This document shows, piece after piece, positions 1 through 6,500 of a stretch of 13,064 bases of DNA (the stretch's first letter is position 1; the number at the start of each line of letters is the position of its first letter). This DNA comes from CAVRZY01 sp963725415 (GTDB taxonomy: Bacteria; Acidobacteriota; Terriglobia; Bryobacterales; Bryobacteraceae), in assembly GCA_963725415.1 (NCBI GenBank), contig CAVRZY010000309.1:1-13064 (forward strand), written 5' to 3'. The translations under genes were made by a program, and so were the position numbers. The notes beneath the pieces are model-generated. The model made no database searches and was not told the DNA's origin. It was given only the letters and a program-made list of their open reading frames with translations.

Positions 1-1
1 G

Positions 2-301
2 ACCATATTGCTCTGTGCGGTGGCTTCGCTGATGATCGCGGCGCAGATCAGCGCCAACCCGACCGGCGAGTTCAGCGCCGTCCACTTCGACTGCCAGTCG
101 GCGGTCAACGGGACGCCTTGCGTCTGGGACCAGGTCTTCAACTTCCAGGCGGGCGGGTCCAACGCGGCCACCTACCTGATGAAGATCGGGTCGGACGGCG
201 GGTTCCTCAGCGACGCGCGCGATGCGCTTTCCCAGGTGGAAGGGACCATCGCGATCAAGACGCCCGCCGGCGTCCGTTACCTCCAGCTCTACAGCACCTG
301 A
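2..301 (+). CDS. 3' end of an unidentified phage gene (partial)
   Basis: The reading frame is open from the left edge of the window to a TGA at 299-301, giving 99 codons. A TTG at position 8 could be a start, but no upstream sequence is available to show a ribosome binding site, so the gene is treated as truncated by the window edge. The visible part begins with a hydrophobic stretch (roughly residues 2-18, ending ISAN). It continues as a soluble Gly/Ala-rich segment with two cysteines (FDCQSAV and GTPCVWD) and ends in RYLQLYST. I do not recognise the family. Its position just before small head-associated genes and the neck genes suggests a virion protein, for example the end of a capsid or head-decoration gene. 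That is inference from gene order only. If TTG at 8 were the true start, the hydrophobic stretch could be a signal peptide. Confidence 0.55.
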   Translation, partial: TILLCAVASLMIAAQISANPTGEFSAVHFDCQSAVNGTPCVWDQVFNFQAGGSNAATYLMKIGSDGGFLSDARDALSQVEGTIAIKTPAGVRYLQLYST

Positions 302-311
302 TCCAGATCCG

Positions 312-341
312 CCCGGGGCGGGCCTCGTGGTCCGCCCCGGG
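312..341 (+). promoter_or_regulatory. GC-rich intercistronic hairpin
   Basis: A perfect 10-bp inverted repeat (CCCGGGGCGG at 312-321 and CCGCCCCGGG at 332-341) with a 10-nt loop lies between the stop at 301 and the ribosome binding site of the gene at 374. No T-tract follows, so it is not a classical terminator. An attenuator, processing site or mRNA-stabilising hairpin is possible. Confidence 0.55.
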
Positions 342-373
342 AATCCTGGTCCCCCGGAAAAGGAGACGAGCAC

Positions 374-706
374 ATGAGTACCACGATCGAGATGCAGGCC
401 AAAGCCGCAGAGACCCAGGGGCAGATCCGCAACTTCCAGGCCAAGCTCTTCACGATCGGCATCCGCGAGGAGGCGCTGGCCAAGGAGCGTCAGGCGGCGG
501 AGCGCGAGCTCGCTGGCGCCATCGGTCAACTGAACGCCTACACCGAAGCCCGGCAGATCGCTTTGGCTGTCGAGAACAGGGCTACCGAGGAGCTGGTTGC
601 CAGGCAGCGGGAAGCCAAGCAGCGGGTCGCTGCCAAGCAGGCCGCCAGGCAGGCCGCCAAGCAGGCCGCGGCCAGGACGCAGGGCGGTCCGGTGGCCGGG
701 GAATAA
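374..706 (+). CDS. small coiled-coil, Ala/Lys/Gln-rich phage protein of unknown function
   Basis: The product has 110 residues, starts with ATG and is preceded by a strong ribosome binding site (AAAGGAGA, about 8 nt upstream). Almost the whole chain is predicted alpha-helical. Residues ~4-80 are rich in Ala, Glu, Gln and Arg with heptad-like spacing, as expected for a coiled coil. Residues ~87-98 are a low-complexity stretch (AKQAARQAAKQA) encoded by three near-perfect 12-nt repeats at 632-667. There is no signal peptide or membrane segment. I do not recognise a family. Its place among small genes before the head-tail joining gene would fit a head-associated or scaffolding-type protein, but this is inferred from position. 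It is bracketed by two GC-rich hairpins, which suggests that its transcript level is set separately from its neighbours. Confidence 0.7.
   Translation: MSTTIEMQAKAAETQGQIRNFQAKLFTIGIREEALAKERQAAERELAGAIGQLNAYTEARQIALAVENRATEELVARQREAKQRVAAKQAARQAAKQAAARTQGGPVAGE
632..667 (+). repeat. three in-frame 12-nt tandem repeats
   Basis: The unit GCCAAGCAGGCC occurs three times in a row; the middle copy has AGG in place of AAG. It encodes AKQA-ARQA-AKQA near the C-terminus of the coiled-coil gene. Because the unit is a multiple of three, changes in copy number would keep the frame. Confidence 0.8.
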
Positions 707-716
707 TGACCGTGGT

Positions 717-762
717 GGCGGGTCCGGTCCTGGTCTCTTTCCGGGGGCCAGGCCGGCCCGCC
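717..762 (+). promoter_or_regulatory. GC-rich intercistronic stem-loop
   Basis: GGCGGG-tCCGG-tCCTGG (717-733) can pair with CCAGG-CCGG-CCCGCC (748-762), giving about 15 base pairs with two bulged T residues and a 14-nt loop. It lies between the coiled-coil gene and the next ribosome binding site (GAGAGGAA, 771-779). There is no downstream T-tract. It may attenuate transcription or stabilise mRNA ends. Confidence 0.5.
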
Positions 763-785
763 GCCCGAACTGAGAGGAACGATCC

Positions 786-1058
786 ATGAATTGCCCACAA
801 TGCAAGAGTGACAAGGTCGAGTTCGGCACTGGCCGGTCCGGGAAGATAGAGGCCGGCGGCAAGGTGCTCTTCGGCAAGCACTGCAAGGCCTGCGGCTACT
901 TCTGGAGCGACGACGTCGCCCCGCCCAAGCTGGTCGCTCCAGCGGTCGCGCCCGAGCTCAAGGGCGTGCCTCCGGCGCCGCCGGCGGCTGCACCCGCCGC
1001 CCCGGCCAAGGCCAACGGCAAGGCCAAGGGTAGCCGCAAGGGCCAGCAGCAGCCCTAG
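786..1058 (+). CDS. small zinc-ribbon protein with basic Ala/Pro tail
   Basis: The product has 90 residues, starts with ATG and has a ribosome binding site (GAGAGGA) about 8 nt upstream. The N-terminal half has two CxxC pairs, C3-PQ-C6 and C33-KA-C36, with an aromatic GYFW just after. This is a typical zinc-ribbon spacing. The C-terminal half (residues ~45-90) is a disordered Ala/Pro-rich linker ending in a Lys/Arg-rich tail, which could contact nucleic acid or be a flexible surface tail. The specific function is not recognised. Its neighbours are a coiled-coil protein and the head-tail joining gene, so a head or packaging-related role is possible but unproven. It is one of three cysteine-pair proteins in this operon. 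Confidence 0.75.
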   Translation: MNCPQCKSDKVEFGTGRSGKIEAGGKVLFGKHCKACGYFWSDDVAPPKLVAPAVAPELKGVPPAPPAAAPAAPAKANGKAKGSRKGQQQP

Positions 1059-1073
1059 TCAGGGCCCGCGCCC

Positions 1074-1424
1074 GTGGCCGACAACCCCTTCCAGATCGCG
1101 GCGAAGGCCGCCCTGCCGGCGTTCTACACGCTGGCCGGGGAGGTCATCACCTACGCGCGCCTGGCGGCCTCGGTGACGATCACCGCGCTCCGCAACCGCC
1201 AGGGCGCGGACATGGTGGACAGCCAGGGCGTCTACGCGCGCGCGTCGCGGGTGGAGTTCACTTTCAAGCAGGCGGACCTGGTCCTGGGCGGCGCCGCGGC
1301 CGAGCCGGAGCGCGGCGACACCATCACCGACGCCGCGGGGATCGTCTACGACGTCCAGGCCGACGCCGAGCGGCTGGAGGACACCGCCGAGTGGCGGGTC
1401 CCGGTCCGCGAGGTGGACGACTGA
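1074..1424 (+). CDS. probable head-tail joining / head closure protein
   Basis: The product has 116 residues and starts with GTG, 15 nt after the upstream stop and in the same frame. The ribosome binding site is weak, so read-through or translational coupling may matter. Short proteins of this size, with a central beta-rich core (FTFKQADLVLG, then a Gly-Asp turn GDTITDAAGIVYDV) and an acidic C-terminus ending VREVDD, are typical of siphovirus head-closure/head-tail joining proteins. These bind the head-tail adaptor ring and form the platform for the tail. The assignment rests on size, fold-like pattern and on gene order: it immediately precedes the tail completion gene and overlaps it (ATGA at 1422-1426 region). 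A generic hypothetical phage protein remains possible. Confidence 0.5.
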   Translation: MADNPFQIAAKAALPAFYTLAGEVITYARLAASVTITALRNRQGADMVDSQGVYARASRVEFTFKQADLVLGGAAAEPERGDTITDAAGIVYDVQADAERLEDTAEWRVPVREVDD

Positions 1425-2179
1425 TGGGCCTTTTCAAGAGCTTCGCCACCGGCGGCACTGGCGGCTCAGGCATGGGCGGCGCCATGACCGTCCCGGAGTT
1501 CAACGCCTGGGTCGAAAGGCTCAAGCGCTTCCGGCCCAACGGGACCCGCGGCGCGATGCAGCACCTGGGCAAGTACATCCGGACGCAGCACCGCGACCGC
1601 CTGAAGGCCCACGTCAGCCCGGATGGCCAGCCCTGGCAGCAGACCTTCGCAGCTCCGCGGCCGCGGGTCGGCGAACGCGCCCCGATGATCGTCTCCAAGG
1701 GGCCGCTCGGGACCATCGGCCCCAAGGACAAGCTCCCGAGCGCGCGCACCGGCCGCTACCCGGCGGTGGTGGTGGAGCAGATCCGGACGGCGGCGGGCAA
1801 GCGCCGCGCGGTGGCCTTCCGCGAGCGCTACGGCCCGCCGTTCAAGCCCGAAAAGGCGCTGATCCGGACCGCCGGCAAGCGCAGGGCGACTCGCATCCGC
1901 GACTTCTTGACCAAGGCGTCCAGCGGGTGCGTGCGCGTTTCGGCCACGTCGCTGGAGTACGGCTACACCCGGGGCACCCGGTGGATCGAGGCCCTGCACG
2001 GCGGCGGCCAATACCGCGAGGGTTCGAACCGCGGCGTCTTCCGGAGCATCGTGCGCTTCTTCCGCGGCGCCGCGAAGGTCCCGGCGCGGCCCATCGTCGG
2101 CCTGAACGCCGCCAACGTGCAGTACATCGAACAGTACCTGGCCGACCGCTACCAGGAATACGCGGCCAAGGAGGCTTGA
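1424..2179 (+). CDS. phage virion morphogenesis / tail completion protein
   Basis: The product has 251 residues. The ATG at 1424 overlaps the preceding stop (TGA 1422-1424), the usual arrangement for translational coupling; the same frame is open upstream to 1391 but that lies inside the previous gene. After a Gly-rich leader (residues 1-20) comes a conserved-looking segment, LGKYIRTQHRDRLKAHVSPD followed by GQPWQ (about residues 48-72). The C-terminus reads VPARPIVGLN, then ...YIEQYLADRY. A 'DG.PW' element near the N-terminus together with a C-terminal 'P.RP..GL' element followed by a helix is the hallmark of the Mu gpG / P2 gpS-type virion morphogenesis family, which completes the tail-neck interface. 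At ~250 residues it is longer than the usual 150-190, with a basic insert in the middle (residues ~75-170). Confidence 0.75.
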   Translation: MGLFKSFATGGTGGSGMGGAMTVPEFNAWVERLKRFRPNGTRGAMQHLGKYIRTQHRDRLKAHVSPDGQPWQQTFAAPRPRVGERAPMIVSKGPLGTIGPKDKLPSARTGRYPAVVVEQIRTAAGKRRAVAFRERYGPPFKPEKALIRTAGKRRATRIRDFLTKASSGCVRVSATSLEYGYTRGTRWIEALHGGGQYREGSNRGVFRSIVRFFRGAAKVPARPIVGLNAANVQYIEQYLADRYQEYAAKEA

Positions 2180-2181
2180 CC

Positions 2182-2424
2182 GTGCGCCGCCAGGCATCGC
2201 TGCCCAGGGGTGACACGCTTCTGGCCAATGACGGGGCGGAGGCCTCGCTGCGCTTCGTCTGTCCGCGGTGCGGGAGCGCCTTCAAGAGCTACGTGAAGAT
2301 CACGGAAAACGGCAGCACCGCCGAGGGCCGCTGTATCTGCGGGGTGCTGGTGACCGTCCACGCTTCGGTTGACGAACCGGCAGTGGGCGGCGCTCCGGAG
2401 AAACCGAAAGGAGCCAAGCTGTGA
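2182..2424 (+). CDS. small zinc-ribbon protein
   Basis: The product has 80 residues. The GTG at 2182 is chosen because a strong ribosome binding site (AAGGAGG, 2168-2174) lies just upstream across the previous stop codon; the frame is also open further upstream, but only as a shadow of the tail completion gene. Cysteines C27-PR-C30 and C51-I-C53 form a CxxC...CxC zinc-ribbon pattern, with the C-terminal 25 residues Pro/Lys/Ala-rich and probably unstructured. The gene ends in an overlap with the next start (GTGA at 2421-2424). No specific family is recognised. Zinc-ribbon proteins of the Com type (a translational regulator next to tail genes in Mu-like phages) have similar size and cysteine content, so an RNA-binding role is a possible but weak comparison. 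Confidence 0.7.
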   Translation: MRRQASLPRGDTLLANDGAEASLRFVCPRCGSAFKSYVKITENGSTAEGRCICGVLVTVHASVDEPAVGGAPEKPKGAKL

Positions 2425-3092
2425 AAGCGCTGATGATCGTTTCCCTGCTCGCGGCCTTCTGCCTGACCGGCTGCCCGAAGAATGAGGTCAAGCCCCCGGC
2501 GGTCAAGCCGCCGGCCGCCTGCCCGGCGCCCAAGCCCATCCCCGACCAGCTCCGCGGCCGTAAGTCCATCGCCGAGAGCACCGACCAGGAGCTTGAGGCC
2601 CGTGCCATCGAGGACCAGGCCATCGGCGAGATCGCCGACAACGACCGGGAGGACATCGAGCGCGAACAGCAGAACCGTTGGGTGAGAGGTTGGTCCAAGT
2701 GGTCCTTCCGGGGCGGGTTCGCCGGCGTCGGCCTGGGCATCGTGGCCTTCTTCCTGATCCTCTGGCTGGCCAAGTCGCTCAAGTGGGCGGTGATCATCGG
2801 CGGCGCGCTGGCCGGCCTGGGCGTGATCGGTTTCGCGTTCTGCCAGATCATGGCGCACTGGACGATCCTGCTGTGGGTGGCCGGGATTCTGCTGCTGCTC
2901 TTCCTGGCCGCCGTCATCTGGTACCTGGTGGACGACCACGTGGCCGGCCTGGTGGATGCTCTCAAGACTCTGTTCAAGAACAAGGAAGTGGACCTGGCCA
3001 GCTTGGAAGGGCCTCTGTCAGAGGCCGTCATTCACAACAAGGCCACCCTGGCCAAGCTCCTCACCAAGATCGGCATCGCCTGGAAGGGATGA
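2421..3092 (+). CDS. predicted lipoprotein with three C-terminal membrane segments (spanin-like topology)
   Basis: The product has 223 residues. The GTG start overlaps the upstream stop (GTGA), with AAAGGAG as ribosome binding site. The N-terminus is a lipoprotein signal peptide: MKALMIVSLLAAF, then the lipobox L15-T16-G17-C18. A short Pro-rich linker (residues 20-43) and an acidic, helical, coiled-coil-like segment (about 51-88) follow. Three hydrophobic segments lie at about 97-117, 121-143 and 147-169, then an amphipathic C-terminal helix region. A lipobox plus Pro-rich linker resembles Rz1-type spanins. A lipobox at the N-terminus with a membrane anchor at the C-terminus resembles unimolecular spanins, although those have one membrane segment, not three. 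The neighbour is an XhlA-like membrane protein, so a lysis or envelope-interaction role is inferred. A superinfection-exclusion lipoprotein is an alternative. The lipobox alone is what I regard as firm. Confidence 0.75.
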   Translation: MKALMIVSLLAAFCLTGCPKNEVKPPAVKPPAACPAPKPIPDQLRGRKSIAESTDQELEARAIEDQAIGEIADNDREDIEREQQNRWVRGWSKWSFRGGFAGVGLGIVAFFLILWLAKSLKWAVIIGGALAGLGVIGFAFCQIMAHWTILLWVAGILLLLFLAAVIWYLVDDHVAGLVDALKTLFKNKEVDLASLEGPLSEAVIHNKATLAKLLTKIGIAWKG

Positions 3093-3095
3093 TCC

Positions 3096-3440
3096 ATGCC
3101 TCCCCCGGCCCCCGGCCCCTCCTGGGGACAGTGCCTGGCCTTCCAGGGCAAGATTCACGAAAGGCTGGATGGTGTGTCCGCCTCTCTGAGCCGCTTGGAG
3201 GCGGGGCAGGCTCGTCTTGAGGGGATTCGGGTGGGCAACAAAGAGGGAGAGGAGCGGGCCAAAGAAACGGCCGTGAACATCCCTCCGGCAAAAAACACCT
3301 GGTGGGAAGAGGTCAAGAAGACCACCATAAGCAACTTACTGACGATCCTCATCGCGGCATCGGCGGGAGGCATCCTGTCGCTGCTCATCAGCCACGGCCT
3401 GCTGGGCAAGGTCGTAGAGAAATTGCTGGGGGGCGGCTGA
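3096..3440 (+). CDS. XhlA-like single-pass membrane protein
   Basis: The product has 114 residues, starts with ATG and has AAGGGA about 8 nt upstream, 3 nt after the previous stop. A helical heptad segment (residues ~18-45, HERLDGVSASLSRLEAGQAR) is followed by a hydrophilic linker. There follow a Trp-rich membrane-entry motif (NTWWEEVKK, 67-75), one hydrophobic segment (about 79-99) and a short amphipathic C-terminus. This N-terminal coiled coil with one C-terminal membrane helix is the architecture of the XhlA/haemolysin-XhlA family found next to phage holins and endolysins. No endolysin is present in the window, so the lysis role is by analogy only. A tail-associated membrane protein is an alternative. 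Confidence 0.65.
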   Translation: MPPPAPGPSWGQCLAFQGKIHERLDGVSASLSRLEAGQARLEGIRVGNKEGEERAKETAVNIPPAKNTWWEEVKKTTISNLLTILIAASAGGILSLLISHGLLGKVVEKLLGGG

Positions 3441-3442
3441 TC

Positions 3443-3517
3443 GTGGCCATCTACGCCGCCGAGCGCCTGCGGGTCCCAACCGCCGCGCTCTGGCTCGCCT
3501 GGTTGGCGGGGAGGTAG
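3443..3517 (+). CDS. possible 24-residue hydrophobic peptide
   Basis: A GTG at 3443, 2 nt after the preceding stop, opens a 24-codon frame ending at TAG 3515-3517. The product is rich in Ala, Leu and Trp with three arginines. A G-rich stretch (GGGGGGC) lies upstream and could act as a poor ribosome binding site. It exactly fills the 80-nt gap before the next gene, which is the main reason to list it. It could instead be only a leader or spacer sequence. Confidence 0.25.
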   Translation: MAIYAAERLRVPTAALWLAWLAGR

Positions 3518-3520
3518 GCG

Positions 3521-6500
3521 ATGGCGCTTAAGCCACCGGTCATTGAGCCGCTGGTGGGGGTTGTTCCGGAGCTGGCTTCGCTTCTGCATAGCGTGTTTGA
3601 CTGGCGCACGGGCTACCACGTCATCACCCAGCCGGCCGGGTATTTTGCCCGTACCGGCGTTTCCAAAAGCTCAGATGGCCGGGTTGAGTGTCTGGTCCGC
3701 AACGCGCGGAGCTTCCGGCTGCCAGAGGAAGCCCTTGACGGCAAGAACCTGACCGTCTGGATTGACGGCGTATTGCAGCGCGAGTGGAACGGCAAGACCT
3801 TTGACTGGCACGAGGAGGGTGCCCGCGGCACTTGGCGGCGGGGCACCGGCGCTGGTCGCGGTATCGTCTGGATGGGCAACCGCCTGTTGCCTGCATCCAA
3901 AATCGAGGTCACCTGGGACGGTGACCCCGGCGAGGGTGACCCGGCGCGCTTTATCATCCTGGAGCACCACGGGGAAATGCCGGAGCAGACCAAGGAGGTA
4001 GAGCGGCCGACAGACGATGGACTCTACATAATGAAGGATACGGTACGTGTAGCCAAGCTGGATTTCAGCGCGCTGCTCAAGACCCCGGCATTCAAGGAAA
4101 ATGGCCTGCTGGACAACGTGTTTGCTCTGGAGGCAGTGGCGGATGTTCCGGCGCTGTTCCTGGAAGGCAATTCTGTTGACTTCCAACTCCGGACAGCCGA
4201 GTTGGACACCAAGGCTAACGCGGTGCTGACCGTCGGCACCGGCAAAACCTACGCAACGGTCGCGGCCGCTAACACCGCTTCCAGCGCCGGAGACTTGCTC
4301 CAGGTCTTCGCCACTGCACTAGGCTACAACCCGACAGCCGTAGACGCCTATACGGCCGCGGGGGTCCTATGGAAATTCGGGGTTGATGTCTACAACGGTC
4401 ACGTCATCCTAGGCATGGGCCAGACCATCACCGCTGCGGCCGCCATGACCTCCAATCGGGCAAGCATCAAACTCATCCGGTTGGGCAGTCCTGGAGGGAC
4501 GGTTACGCTGGCGGTTAGGGCGGGCACGGTTTGGGGTGCGGGCGCGGTCTACTACTCAGCGACGATGAATGCGGCAGACGTTGGAACTTCGGCGTCAGAG
4601 GTGTTTTTCTGTGACGGTGATGCCCCGGCCAGTATTGGACTGGCTGAGCAGTACCACCTGGAGGTCACTGTCGCCGCCGGAACGTACGATGCTTCCAACT
4701 ACATCGGCATTTATCGCACCGCCGCAGGCGCTTACGGCGGCGGTTCCGCCTCTTCTTACACCACACTGGACGGATGGGTGGACGTGGCCGCGGCTGACCT
4801 GTACTTCAATGTCTACGCCTACCAGCCGAATACCTATACCGAGAACTTCACGCTGGCCAAGTTCAACAATACCATCGGGCAGGTGGTCAACCAGGGCGTA
4901 GCTTTTGAACACAAAACTGGAACTGGAGTGACCTTAACGGCGTCCGGCAACTCGAGCTCTTTCACGTTCCGCAACTTCACGATTCGGACAATGGTTAACA
5001 GCATCGGCGGACTGAACTTGTGGCAGGGAGGCAACGGCTACGTTTCCGACATCCAATGCATCGGCCCCGGCACTGGCGGGACGGGTTCCGGCGTCTTCAT
5101 GTACACCTCGACGCCCAACTACTGGAACATCCTGGTAACTGGATACAATTATGGAGTGTGCTCTCTAGGTACGGCCGCCCGGTTCATCACCAGTGTGAAG
5201 AATACCTATGGGTTCGTGTCCAACGGCAGCAACAACGGCCAGTGCATGTTCTGTCTGGCGGCGGGGAACACCACGGCGGACTTCATCGCCGGTCAATTCG
5301 TAGCTAACGTCCAGCACTACAACGTGTCTGCGGATGGGACGGCGGCGGCCAACCTGACCGGTTCCGACAACATCAGTGGATTTGATGTCAATGACTTCGT
5401 GGACTATGCTGGTGGCGACTATCGCATCAAAGCCAGCGTCCGCACTACCACCCTGGCGCGGTTCGCCACGGATGCCGGCGGCGTTGGCCTGACGGACATC
5501 CGCGGCGGGCTCCGCACCCAGGACGCGCCCTACCTCTACGCCGGTTGCTACCACGCTGAACTCGTTGTCCCCGCGGATCTGACCCTAACGGACATGCAGG
5601 ACGGCACGGTCAAGGTCACGGTCAGCAACTTCACTGGCGGCTATCTCCAACTCTACGATGCCGCCGGCAACAAGCGCGGCGGGGCCTGTTCTTACGAGCG
5701 TTACGTGGCGCTTCTGGACCGCAAGCCGGTTAACTGCTTCCTGGTCGCCGGAGTGCCACTGGCGGCGATGGTTGGCTGGACGGCCAAGTTCACGGCGGAC
5801 CAAGTGCTCTTCAGTGCCGCCTCCGCCGTCGCTGGCACCATCACCCCGACTTTCAAGCCGGCGGCTGCCAACGTCAAGCTCGACGTGGGCTACGGCCAGG
5901 GTGGGACAGAGTTCGCCGGCCTCGGCACGGACGTTGGCCCGCGCCTGTCATCCGCGGTGATCGTCCCTTGCGACCCGGCGGCGCCGGCGGTGCCCAAGGG
6001 GCGCTTCTCGCTGCCCGGAGGTACGGGCAACGTGGCGGTCGGGGCCGCGGGTATCCTGGTTTCCTCCGGGGCCTTCACGGCGGCGGTGCTCAACATCACC
6101 ATCTACACGCCGGGCGGCATTCCGGTGGCCGTGCTGGTCAACGGCGAGACGGTGGACCTGGTGGACGGCAACAACTCGCTGACCGATCTGCTTGGGGACA
6201 CGCCGGAGGCCAACGTCTCGGCCTGCGGCGAGTACGTGATGCTCTCCACCCTCACCCATGCCAGCCTCCCCGGCGGCTCGGCAAGCTGGGAGAGCACCTT
6301 CGACGTGGTGGACCTGCCGGACCTGGCTAACGTCATCGCCCCGGACACCCTGAACGGCGATGTGGGTGAAGGAGAGGCCGGCGGCTCGCCGCCCGGCGAT
6401 CCCACCTGGGGTGCGACGCCGACCACTCCGGGCGACGGGCAGGTGACCCTGGCCGTCGTGGCCGCCAGCCCCACCGACGTGATCTACGCGCGCCACCGGC

